Origin: Candidatus Nanohalarchaeota archaeon
GTDB taxonomy: Archaea > EX4484-52 > B79-G9
Assembly (NCBI GenBank): GCA_017610525.1
Contig: JAFCBW010000006.1
Location: 1 to 17,959 of the forward strand
Length of the DNA stretch: 17,959 bases
Direction: 5' to 3'
This document shows, piece by piece, positions 3,654-10,630 of the stretch. The notes beneath the pieces are model-generated. The model was not told the DNA's origin, did not search any database, and saw nothing but the letters and a program-made list of their open reading frames with translations. The position numbers were made by a program, and so were the translations under genes. The first letter of the stretch is position 1. The number at the start of each line of letters is the position of its first letter.

Positions 3654-6119
3654 GTGAAATGTCCATATTGTTCATCCAGTGAAACTAAGGTTCTAGACAA
3701 AAGATTCACAGAAGATCTTGAAGTCAACCGCAGGAGAAGAGAATGCGCATCATGCGCTAAAAGATTCACAACATACGAGCGCATAGAAACAAGCCCGCTA
3801 ATGGTAATCAAAAAAGACAGCTCAAGGCAGGAATTCGACAAAAGCAAACTCCTGAAAAGCATACAGACCTCCTGCCAGAAACGCCCCGTCAGCCAGGAAT
3901 CAGTTGAAAAGGCTGTTGACGAAATCGAAAGCGAACTCATGAAAATGGACAAAAGCGAAATCGAAAGCCGAAAAATAGGCAACCGCGTCATGAAAAAACT
4001 AAAAGCCCTCGACGACGTCGCATACATAAGATTCGCATCAGTCTACCGCTCATTCAAAGACATAGAATCCTTCGAGCGCGAGCTTCAGAAACTAAAAGTA
4101 ATTGAATCATCAAAAAGCGCAGACGGCGACTCAACAGACATACTCCTGCAGGTAACCACAACCACGAAAGGCAAAATAGGCGAATGGAACAAAGAGCGCA
4201 TCGTAAGCGCCCTCACAAGAGAAGCAAGAATCCCCCGCAACGAAGCCATCCAGATATCAGACGCCGTCGAAAAAAAAGTATTCTCATCAGGCATAAAAAC
4301 AATATCAGTCAGCCTCATACGCGAACTCGTAGACAACGAACTATTCGTCAGAGGCTACGACAAAAAACTCGAGAAGCAAGGCATCATAGGCATGCCCCAC
4401 TACAACCTGAAACAGCTCATATTCAGCAAAAGCGACGAGAACAGCAACGTCGCAGCCAACAACCCCGAAGCAGTAAACCTTGCGATAGCAGAAAACACCC
4501 TCAAACAATACGCCCTAAAAGAGCTATTCTCAGAAGACGTTGCATCAGCGCACCTCAAAGGCGCAATCCACCTCCACGACCTCGGCTACCCAATCCGCGC
4601 ATACTGCAGTGCCCACAGCCTCGAATACATAAAAAAATACGGCCTCAGGCTCATCAACCTGTCGACAAGCTCATCCCCTGCAAAACACGTAGGCACACTC
4701 ACAGGCCACCTCAACACATTCCTGGCATCAATGCAGGCATACTACGCAGGCGCTCTGGGCATAAGCTACGTAAACATATTCTACGCCCCATACATCACAG
4801 GCATGAGTGAAGAAAAAATGAAACAGGAAGCACAATACCTCATATTCTCATGCAGCCAGAACGCATTTTCCCGCGGCGGACAGACCCTGTTCATAGACTT
4901 CAACATCCACCTCGGCATCCCGGGATACCTAAAAGACGTACCAGCAATAGGTCCCGGCGGAAAATACACAGGAAAGACCTACGGCGAATACGAAAAAGAA
5001 GCACAGCAACTCGCAAAAGCCCTCCTCGACGTATGGCGCGAAGGCGACGGTGACGGCAAGCCATTCCCATTCCCGAAATGCGACCTGCACATAGACAAAA
5101 AAACATTCACAGATCCCGAACAACTCAAGCTCCTCAAACACGCATGCCTAATCGCATCAGAAAACGGATCCCCCTACTTCGTCTTTGACCGCGACGAGGT
5201 AAACCTCTCAATGTGTTGTCGCCTAAGAACAAAAATCGTCGACGACTATGTAATCAAACACCCCGAAAGCATGAGATTCTGCGGCTTCCAGAACGTAAGC
5301 ATAAACCTGCCGCAAGCCGCATACAGGGCAGGAAAAGGAAACATAGACGGCACAATCACAGAAATATACAAATCAATGAAACTCGCGATAAAAGCACATC
5401 TCCAGAAAAAGAAATTCATCCAGAAACTGATGAGCGTCCCCGGCGCACCAATGTGGCAGGTAGGTCAAATCGCCCCCGACGGCAGGCCATACATCGACCT
5501 CGAAACAGCAACATACATCCTCGGCATCATCGGCCTAAACGAATGCGTAAAATACATCTGCGGTGAAGAACTCCACGAATCAGACGAAGCATACAAGATA
5601 GGACTGAAAATAATATCAGCCCTCTACCTCAAAACCAAGGAATACGAAAAAGAGCACAACCTCAAATTCACACTCGAAGAGACACCGGCAGAAAGCGCAT
5701 CACTGCGCCTCGCAAAAATCGACCTGAAAGAATACCCCGAAAGCAAAGACTATGTCAGAGGCAACCACAAAAGAGGTGAAATATACTACACAAACAGCAT
5801 CCACTTGGCAGCCGACGCACCGGTCGACATCATCGAAAGAATCGAGAAACAAGCAAAATTCAACACACTCATAGAATCCGGCGCAATAACACACGTATTC
5901 CTCGGCGAACAAAAGCCGGACCCAAAAAGCGTACTCAGCCTAATCAAAAAAACATGGGACAACACCCAATGCGCACAACTAACCATATCCCCGGAATTCA
6001 CAATATGCAATGACTGTAATAAAGTATCAAGAGGCTACAGGAGAGGACCAGAAGAAGAAGAAAAAGAGGCAGAAGAAGTACAAGAAAAAGTATTGACCAC
6101 GGAGGCGGTTGCAGTATGA
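3654..6119 (+). CDS. nrdD: NrdR-NrdD fusion: anaerobic ribonucleotide reductase lacking its glycyl-radical domain
   Basis: An 821-aa enzyme reducing ribonucleoside triphosphates to dNTPs by radical chemistry without oxygen. Residues 1-145 are a complete NrdR repressor: zinc ribbon with C3, C6, C31, C34 and the basic RRRREC, then an ATP-cone (about 48-135). Residues 165-245 resemble a second ATP-cone, usual at the start of archaeal NrdD. The catalytic barrel follows, with C318 (YCSAH) and the MCCRL pair (C521/C522) as candidates for the T4 Cys79 and Cys290 thiyl roles. It ends abnormally: only the first zinc pair, C785/C788, is present, then an acidic linker (PEEEEKEAEE) and stop. The second zinc pair and RVVGY are in the next gene, which overlaps by ATGA. 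GTG start with strong SD. Function confident; fusion and truncation are seen directly. Confidence 0.95.
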   Translation: MKCPYCSSSETKVLDKRFTEDLEVNRRRRECASCAKRFTTYERIETSPLMVIKKDSSRQEFDKSKLLKSIQTSCQKRPVSQESVEKAVDEIESELMKMDKSEIESRKIGNRVMKKLKALDDVAYIRFASVYRSFKDIESFERELQKLKVIESSKSADGDSTDILLQVTTTTKGKIGEWNKERIVSALTREARIPRNEAIQISDAVEKKVFSSGIKTISVSLIRELVDNELFVRGYDKKLEKQGIIGMPHYNLKQLIFSKSDENSNVAANNPEAVNLAIAENTLKQYALKELFSEDVASAHLKGAIHLHDLGYPIRAYCSAHSLEYIKKYGLRLINLSTSSSPAKHVGTLTGHLNTFLASMQAYYAGALGISYVNIFYAPYITGMSEEKMKQEAQYLIFSCSQNAFSRGGQTLFIDFNIHLGIPGYLKDVPAIGPGGKYTGKTYGEYEKEAQQLAKALLDVWREGDGDGKPFPFPKCDLHIDKKTFTDPEQLKLLKHACLIASENGSPYFVFDRDEVNLSMCCRLRTKIVDDYVIKHPESMRFCGFQNVSINLPQAAYRAGKGNIDGTITEIYKSMKLAIKAHLQKKKFIQKLMSVPGAPMWQVGQIAPDGRPYIDLETATYILGIIGLNECVKYICGEELHESDEAYKIGLKIISALYLKTKEYEKEHNLKFTLEETPAESASLRLAKIDLKEYPESKDYVRGNHKRGEIYYTNSIHLAADAPVDIIERIEKQAKFNTLIESGAITHVFLGEQKPDPKSVLSLIKKTWDNTQCAQLTISPEFTICNDCNKVSRGYRRGPEEEEKEAEEVQEKVLTTEAVAV
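6105..6118 (+). promoter_or_regulatory. internal ribosome binding site for the split glycyl-radical gene
   Basis: GGAGG near 6101-6105 lies inside the end of nrdD about 10 nt before the ATG at 6116. Its presence favours separate initiation or termination-reinitiation over a frameshift product. I found no in-frame X XXY YYZ slippery heptamer in the preceding ~60 nt. Confidence 0.55.
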
Positions 6120-6307
6120 ACGAAAAAGACATCATCACAAACGAAAAAGACACCCATGAAACAAACATAGCCCGATGCCCGCATTGCGGAAGCACCAACG
6201 TCTACGGCATGAGCAGAGTCGTCGGCTATTACTCTAAGATAAACAACTGGAACAAAAGCAAAAAAGCAGAATTTGCAGACAGGCAAAAAGGAACCTACAA
6301 AATCTAA
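6116..6307 (+). CDS. detached glycyl-radical domain of class III ribonucleotide reductase
   Basis: This 63-aa protein is the missing C-terminus of NrdD. After a hydrophilic lead (1-19) come CPHCG (C21, C24), the second half of the NrdD zinc site, and SRVVGYY with G37 as the radical-bearing glycine (equivalent of T4 NrdD Gly580). The tail WNKSKKAEFADRQK matches the usual end of archaeal NrdD. It overlaps nrdD by ATGA and starts in the -1 frame, with GGAGG upstream. To work, it must dock on the main subunit, complete the Cys4 zinc site in trans and be activated by NrdG. Known precedent for a separate glycyl-radical domain is YfiD/GrcA, which rescues oxygen-damaged pyruvate formate-lyase, but that is a spare part. 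Here it would be the only copy seen. A sequencing indel is the main alternative. Confidence 0.9.
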   Translation: MNEKDIITNEKDTHETNIARCPHCGSTNVYGMSRVVGYYSKINNWNKSKKAEFADRQKGTYKI

Positions 6308-6318
6308 GAGGCAATCGC

Positions 6319-6576
6319 ATGAAAATAAAAATTTTCACAAAAGACGAATGCCCAAACTGCCCGCAAGCCAAAGACCTGGGGGAAAAACTACAAACAGAAG
6401 GCCACAACACAGAATACCACAACATCTCCACAATAGACGGCCTAACAGAATCATCCTTCTATGGGATAATGTCAACACCATCCATCCTGATAACAGAAGA
6501 CGACGGTAAAGAGATAAACGCATGGAGAAGTACAGTACCAGACATCACAGAAATCAGAAAGGTGCTCGCAAAATGA
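6319..6576 (+). CDS. nrdH: NrdH/glutaredoxin-like redoxin
   Basis: This 85-aa thioredoxin-fold protein has the redox motif CPNC (residues 12-15) near the start, a TPSIL cis-proline loop (about 54-58) and a short total length typical of NrdH/glutaredoxin-like redoxins. It probably passes electrons to the active-site cysteines of NrdD. In the Methanosarcina barkeri class III enzyme a similar redoxin, reduced by a ferredoxin-dependent disulfide reductase, replaces formate as reductant; that precedent is family knowledge, while its use here is inferred from position. Start ATG 6319 has AGAGG just upstream, 11 nt after the previous stop, and the gene overlaps nrdG by ATGA. No oddities in the fold were noticed. 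Confidence 0.88.
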   Translation: MKIKIFTKDECPNCPQAKDLGEKLQTEGHNTEYHNISTIDGLTESSFYGIMSTPSILITEDDGKEINAWRSTVPDITEIRKVLAK

Positions 6577-7286
6577 CATATCTGGACGTGGACATCCGCG
6601 GAATACAAAAAACCACACTCATAGACTACCCGGGAAAAATAGCAGCCACCATATTCTTCAACAAGTGCAACTTCCGCTGCCCATTCTGCCACAACCCCGA
6701 ACTCGCCCTTGACCAGGACAAAAACAACCCAATCAACCCCGAAGAAATCATAGAAGACCTTGAAAAAAGGAAAAAATGGCTGGACGGCGTCTGCCTGACA
6801 GGCGGCGAACCCACAATGCACAAAGGTCTGGAAGAATTCATAAAAAATATAAAAAAGCACGGATTCTTAGTAAAACTAGACACCAACGGGACAAACCCAA
6901 ACCTGATTGAAACACTGATAAAAAAAGAACTAGTAGACTACATTGCAATGGACATCAAAGCACACTACGACGACTACGACAATGTCGTAAAAGTCAAAGT
7001 CAACAAACAACACATAAAAAAAAGCACAGAACTAATCAGAAACAGCCCAATAGACTACGAATTCCGCACAACAGTAGTCCCTCCATACTTCAAAAAACAA
7101 GACCTGCTCAAAATCTGCAAATGGCTAGACGGCTCAAAACACTACACACTCCAGCAATTCAGAAACGACACAAAAATGATAGACATGACACTTGCAGACA
7201 CTCAGGCCTACACCCCGAAAAAACTGGAAGAATTCAAAGAGATAGCATCAAACCACTTCAAAACCTGCGAAATCCGCGGCATATAA
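6573..7286 (+). CDS. nrdG: anaerobic ribonucleotide reductase activating enzyme (radical SAM)
   Basis: This 237-aa radical SAM protein uses a [4Fe-4S] cluster and S-adenosylmethionine to abstract hydrogen from the glycine of RVVGY. The cluster motif is CNFRCPFC (C32, C36, C39). TGGEP (76-80) is the SAM-binding motif, and KLDTNG (about 110) continues the barrel. The N-terminus GIQKTTLIDYPGKIAATIF is typical of archaeal and clostridial-type NrdG. I start it at the ATG at 6573, overlapping the nrdH stop as ATGA; an earlier in-frame ATG at 6522 would add 17 residues lying inside nrdH and unlike the family. Its substrate here would be the free 63-residue domain or its complex with NrdD, unusual for this family. 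Last gene of the tight operon. Confidence 0.94.
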   Translation: MTYLDVDIRGIQKTTLIDYPGKIAATIFFNKCNFRCPFCHNPELALDQDKNNPINPEEIIEDLEKRKKWLDGVCLTGGEPTMHKGLEEFIKNIKKHGFLVKLDTNGTNPNLIETLIKKELVDYIAMDIKAHYDDYDNVVKVKVNKQHIKKSTELIRNSPIDYEFRTTVVPPYFKKQDLLKICKWLDGSKHYTLQQFRNDTKMIDMTLADTQAYTPKKLEEFKEIASNHFKTCEIRGI

Positions 7287-7338
7287 ACCAACTAACCCCT
7301 TCAGTAAACATAGCCAAAAATCGGGTGGGCGGGGGCTC

Positions 7339-7462
7339 GATAAAAGACAAAACAAAAAATAACACTTTGTGCGCTTGAGCGCAGCGAAACGCACCTAATC
7401 GCCAGCCTTTTAGAAGGCTGACGGACGCACAAAACACAAAGGGGGATAAAAGATAAAACAAA
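7339..7462. repeat. 18-bp direct repeats flanking a palindromic element
   Basis: GATAAAAGACAAAACAAA (7339-7356) recurs with one change at 7445-7462; both copies have a GGGGG run at or near their left side. Between them lies the palindrome at 7366-7433. The layout resembles a small inserted element with duplicated flanks, or a mobile palindrome family, but no transposase is present. Confidence 0.5.
7366..7433. repeat. branched palindrome / possible structured RNA or terminator
   Basis: Outer arms TTTGTGCG (7366-7373) and CGCACAAA (7426-7433) are perfectly complementary. Inside are a 7-bp hairpin CAGCCTT-TTAG-AAGGCTG (7403-7420) and a 4-bp hairpin GCGC-TTGA-GCGC (7371-7382). GTGCG can alternatively pair with CGCAC at 7390-7394, so two exclusive folds exist. 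It sits between nrdG and the ferredoxin gene and is much more G+C-rich than its surroundings. No tRNA-like T-loop is seen. Confidence 0.5.
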
Positions 7463-7519
7463 GAGAACATACAACATAAAAAACAGAGAGAAATATAGCA
7501 AAAAAAAGAGGTATTCTAC

Positions 7520-7717
7520 ATGGCAAAATACAAAATCACAATAAACGAAGAAGAATGCATCGGCTGCGGCACATGCGTCGCACTATGCGCAGAAAACTAC
7601 GAGATGACAGACGACAACAAAGCAAAAGTAAAAACCGCAGAAGTTGACGAACTAGGCAAAAACGAAGAAGCAAAAGAAAGCTGCCCTGTCTCATGCATTA
7701 AGATCGAAGAGTTTTAG
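7520..7717 (+). CDS. one-cluster [4Fe-4S] ferredoxin
   Basis: This 65-aa soluble electron carrier has cluster ligands C13, C16, C19 (CIGCGTC) and C55 (SCP). C23 and C59, where a second cluster would need more ligands, are spaced as in single-cluster archaeal and Thermotoga ferredoxins in which they form a disulfide. The ATG at 7520 follows AGAGGT with 7-nt spacing. The next gene starts 8 nt after its stop. Position after the nrd operon suggests it could feed NrdH through a disulfide reductase or supply NrdG, which needs low-potential electrons, but the 230-bp gap with a palindrome makes co-transcription uncertain. Fold and cluster type are certain; partner is inferred. Confidence 0.93.
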   Translation: MAKYKITINEEECIGCGTCVALCAENYEMTDDNKAKVKTAEVDELGKNEEAKESCPVSCIKIEEF

Positions 7718-7725
7718 CTGATAAA

Positions 7726-8373
7726 ATGCCAAAAAAAGAAGAAGAATCAACAGACATACTCATAGAACTATACAACCAAAGAAAACCACAAATAAAAGCG
7801 AGACTAAAAGAATTCAAAGACAAAATGAACGACGACGACAACACAATATTTTCAGAACTAGTCTTCTGCCTCTTCACCCCCCAGTCAGGCGCAAAAAAAT
7901 GCGACAAAGCCGTAAAACGCCTGGAAGAAACAGGTCTTCTGCTAAACGGCAGCGCAACAGAAATCGCAAAACAACTAAAAGGTGTGCGCTTCCACAACAC
8001 CAAATCCGCGCGCGTAGTAGCCGCAAGAACAACATTCACAAAAAACAACCGGATATGCATCAAACAAAAACTAACAACCATCAGCACCCCCAGAGAATGG
8101 CTCATAAAAAACATAACAGGACTCGGCTACAAAGAATCCAGCCACTTCCTAAGAAACATAGGACTCGGCTTTGACTTGGCAATACTCGACAGGCACATAC
8201 TAAAAAACCTTGTCAACTACAACGCAATCGACAGCATCCCGAAAACCCTCACAAAATCAAAATACCTTGAAATTGAACAAAAAATGCGCGACTTCTCCAA
8301 AAACACAGGAATCCCACTCGCCGAACTGGACCTCCTCCTCTGGTCAAAAGAAACCGGCGAAATATTCAAGTGA
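7726..8373 (+). CDS. ogg: N-glycosylase/DNA lyase, Ogg2-type 8-oxoguanine repair enzyme
   Basis: This 215-aa HhH-GPD glycosylase removes 8-oxoguanine and cleaves the abasic site in base excision repair. The helix-hairpin-helix ITGLGYKESSHFLRNIG (130-146) contains the catalytic lysine K136. The activating aspartate is D155 in LAILDRHIL. Length and the very short N-terminal domain match the archaeal Ogg2 family (Methanocaldococcus jannaschii type) rather than human-type OGG1. It begins 8 nt after the ferredoxin stop without a strong SD, suggesting translational coupling. Placement beside oxygen-sensitive radical and Fe-S proteins suggests an oxidative-damage theme, but that is inference. Confidence 0.9.
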   Translation: MPKKEEESTDILIELYNQRKPQIKARLKEFKDKMNDDDNTIFSELVFCLFTPQSGAKKCDKAVKRLEETGLLLNGSATEIAKQLKGVRFHNTKSARVVAARTTFTKNNRICIKQKLTTISTPREWLIKNITGLGYKESSHFLRNIGLGFDLAILDRHILKNLVNYNAIDSIPKTLTKSKYLEIEQKMRDFSKNTGIPLAELDLLLWSKETGEIFK

Positions 8374-8403
8374 CCACCATAACACTTTTTAAACTTAACC
8401 ACC

Positions 8404-8411
8404 AATATAAA
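8404..8411 (+). promoter_or_regulatory. candidate TATA box upstream of the S26e gene
   Basis: AATATAAA (8404-8411) lies about 30 nt before an ATG at 8437 and about 195 nt before rpS26e. It may drive the ribosomal gene with a long leader or the small ORF below. Confidence 0.4.
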
Positions 8412-8436
8412 CAACATACAACAGACAAGTGAGAAT

Positions 8437-8499
8437 ATGAACGCAATACAAACCACCCAAAAACCAACAAATGACGCCAAGGGTGATAAAAATAACTAA
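8437..8499 (+). CDS. possible 20-aa leader peptide upstream of S26e
   Basis: ATG at 8437 opens 20 codons (starting MNAIQTTQKPTND) to TAA at 8497-8499. GTGAG lies 4 nt upstream and the TATA-like box at 8404 has canonical spacing. Hydrophilic, unrecognised. It could be a leader peptide, a tiny gene or chance; the following ~85 bases up to the S26e SD are A-rich and featureless. Confidence 0.25.
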   Translation: MNAIQTTQKPTNDAKGDKNN

Positions 8500-8605
8500 T
8501 TCTGCAACCAAAACTCATTCTCAAAAAAACAATCTAGATAGTCTCAGAGATCCCAGACAAAACAACATAATCATAACAAATAAACAAATCAGGAGTTGAT
8601 ATAAA

Positions 8606-8905
8606 ATGCCAGTAGGAAAAGCACCATACAAACGAGGATGGCAATCTGCCAAAAGCAGAGGCCGCCAGTCATCAGTAACCTGTGGTTTCTGCGGACGCAC
8701 AGTACCACGCTACAAGACATTCACAACATACCGCGGATTCAACATAACAGACCCATTCCTAAGAAAGGAACTTGACCAGTCATCCTTATCTTTCAGCCCG
8801 GAAAAAGTCTACGCCTGCCCCGCATGTGCAAGACACAGGTCCATCGTACAGAAACGCGACGAAACCGGCCACAAAGTCATAAAAAAAAGAAGAAAGAAAA
8901 AGTAG
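8606..8905 (+). CDS. rps26e: 30S ribosomal protein S26e
   Basis: This 99-aa small-subunit protein sits near the mRNA exit/platform in eukaryotes and in the archaea that have it. It shows the family zinc site, C26/C29 (TCGFCGR) with C71/C74 (YACPACARHR), the VPRYK...YRGFNI segment and a lysine-rich tail KKRRKKK. AGGAGTTGAT lies 6 nt before the ATG, one of the best SDs in the window. S26e is patchy among archaea and was first known mainly from Crenarchaeota, so it is a useful taxonomic hint. It stands alone here rather than in a ribosomal operon. Confidence 0.95.
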   Translation: MPVGKAPYKRGWQSAKSRGRQSSVTCGFCGRTVPRYKTFTTYRGFNITDPFLRKELDQSSLSFSPEKVYACPACARHRSIVQKRDETGHKVIKKRRKKK

Positions 8906-8920
8906 CCCTGACAACCAGCA

Positions 8921-8930
8921 AAACTATAAG
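8921..8930 (+). promoter_or_regulatory. candidate TATA box of the pilus ATPase gene
   Basis: AACTATAAGA lies about 40 nt upstream of the GTG at 8969, directly after the S26e stop, suggesting the pilus gene has its own promoter. Confidence 0.35.
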
Positions 8931-8968
8931 AACTACAGCAACTAATTAATTCTCAAGAACTACTGCTG

Positions 8969-10630
8969 GTGATAACTACGCCCCTAAGAGGACTATTAAG
9001 AAGAAGATACAACATCTCAAAAGAACAAAAAAAAATAATAGAAGACGAGATAGCGCGCTTTACAATAGCAGACAGCAAAAAAATCATAGTCCTCCCGGAA
9101 CTGAAAGGCCTGCAAAACACAAACATAGTCTATCCCCTGATACCCCCATTCGCATACGCACGCATTACATGGAACGAAAAAGAGCAGGCACTACTATACA
9201 AAGTAGACCAGCCCGCACTCAACGAAGACGAAAAAAAACTACTAGACACAATAAGCAAAGGCCTGACAAAAACACTCGAGACAAACATCGCCACCCTAAG
9301 ACAAAAAGACAAGCTGCTAAACTACATTCAAATAAAGACAAACAACATCATTGAAGAATACGGGATAACACTGAAGCCCGGCCAGTACACAAGACTGATG
9401 TACTACATATACATCAATTTCGTAGGCCTCAACGCACTCGAACCCTTAATGCACGATACATACATAGAAGACATCGGCTGTGACGGAGTAAACATACCAC
9501 TTTACATCACCCATAAAAAATACGGCAATATCAAGACAGACATCTACTTCAGCAACCTTGAAAACCTGCAGGAATTCGTCGTAAAGCTCGCCGAAAGATG
9601 CGGAAAATACATATCCTACGCAGAGCCGATTCTCGACGGCTGCCTGCCGGACGGCTCAAGAGTCAACGCAACCCTTGCATCAGACGTAACAACAAGAGGT
9701 CCCACATACTCAATCAGAAAATTCAGAAAAATACCCTACAGCATAGTCGACCTCATACGACTCAAGACATGCACCACAGAAGAACTTGCATTCCTCTGGT
9801 ACGTCATCGAACACAAAGTAAACATACTGATCTGCGGAGGCACCGGAGCAGGAAAGACATCCTTCCTAAACGCGATAATCACATTCATCCCCCCTGAAGA
9901 CAAAATCATCTCAATCGAAGATACACAAGAACTAAACTTACCGCACGAAAACTGGATACCCTGCATATCAAGAATGTCATTCGGCAACACCAACATAAAA
10001 GGAGACAAATACGGTGAAGTCAGCATGTTCAATTTACTCAAAGAATCATTCAGGCAAAACCCGGACTATGTGATTGTCGGCGAAGTAAGAGGCACTGAAG
10101 CATCAGTCCTCTTCCAGGGCATGGCATCCGGCCACCCATCTTTCGGAACAATCCACGGCGGCTCTGTAGACGACATCATCAAAAGAATGCAGACACCTCC
10201 AATCAACTTGTCCCCCGGCCTCCTGGAAACCCTGGACATCGTAATAGTAGTAAGCCACGCAGTACAATACGGAAAAAGTTCAAGAAGGCTAAAAAGCATC
10301 AGCGAAATAGAAAGCATAGACGCAGCAACCGGAAGATCACGGGTAATAAAAAGCTTCCAATGGAGTCCCGGCGACGACAGGCATGAGAAACATAAAAGCT
10401 ACGTCCTCGAAAAAATAAGCGCAGACTACGGAATACCCATAAACCAGATGGAAAAAGAAATAGAAGACAGAAAACTACTCCTCGAATGGCTGCATCAAAA
10501 AAAAATAAGCAACTTCACAGAAGTTTCCTCATATATCTCAAAATATTACAAAAATAAAGAGAATATAATGGAACAGGTCAAAAAAGAGACCATACAGGAC
10601 ATCACAAAAGAAGAGATACTCATAACCTAA
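8969..10630 (+). CDS. type II/IV secretion-family ATPase of an archaeal type IV pilus (GspE/TadA/ArlI-like)
   Basis: This 553-aa hexameric motor would power pilin extraction and assembly at the cytoplasmic membrane. The N-terminal domain (1-270) includes the characteristic DTYIEDIGCDG and YSIRKF segments. Walker A is GGTGAGKT (290-297), the Asp box follows at ISIEDTQEL, Walker B is DYVIVGEVRG (about 364-373) and the His box is GTIHGGS. A helical C-terminal extension (about 470-553) is longer than in minimal family members. The GTG start at 8969 is part of a GGTGAT sequence that itself looks like an SD, so the exact start is uncertain, but no other good codon is near. Its stop overlaps the stop of the convergent KaiC-like gene by 3 bp. 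Membrane partners and pilins lie downstream beyond the reverse operon. Confidence 0.93.
   Translation: MITTPLRGLLRRRYNISKEQKKIIEDEIARFTIADSKKIIVLPELKGLQNTNIVYPLIPPFAYARITWNEKEQALLYKVDQPALNEDEKKLLDTISKGLTKTLETNIATLRQKDKLLNYIQIKTNNIIEEYGITLKPGQYTRLMYYIYINFVGLNALEPLMHDTYIEDIGCDGVNIPLYITHKKYGNIKTDIYFSNLENLQEFVVKLAERCGKYISYAEPILDGCLPDGSRVNATLASDVTTRGPTYSIRKFRKIPYSIVDLIRLKTCTTEELAFLWYVIEHKVNILICGGTGAGKTSFLNAIITFIPPEDKIISIEDTQELNLPHENWIPCISRMSFGNTNIKGDKYGEVSMFNLLKESFRQNPDYVIVGEVRGTEASVLFQGMASGHPSFGTIHGGSVDDIIKRMQTPPINLSPGLLETLDIVIVVSHAVQYGKSSRRLKSISEIESIDAATGRSRVIKSFQWSPGDDRHEKHKSYVLEKISADYGIPINQMEKEIEDRKLLLEWLHQKKISNFTEVSSYISKYYKNKENIMEQVKKETIQDITKEEILIT

Noticed and set aside
4184..4810. 208-codon forward ORF rich in Arg/Pro/His inside nrdD
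   Set aside because: It is a shadow in another frame of the NrdD coding sequence; the composition is an artefact of C-ending codons, and the real frame has clear motifs.
6040..6119. Programmed -1 frameshift joining NrdD to its glycyl-radical domain
   Set aside because: The -1 frame is open upstream, but no slippery heptamer in the right phase is present, and an SD plus ATG overlap gives a simpler route.
6522..6572. Longer NrdG start at ATG 6522
   Set aside because: It would add 17 residues inside nrdH and unlike NrdG; the ATGA overlap at 6573 fits operon style and family length.
7366..7433. tRNA gene
   Set aside because: The 68-nt cloverleaf-like fold has no T-loop consensus, no CCA-adjacent pattern and a 4-nt loop where an anticodon loop should be.
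8502..8590. A-rich stretch as a CRISPR leader or repeat array
   Set aside because: No repeated unit is present; it ends in the SD of rpS26e.
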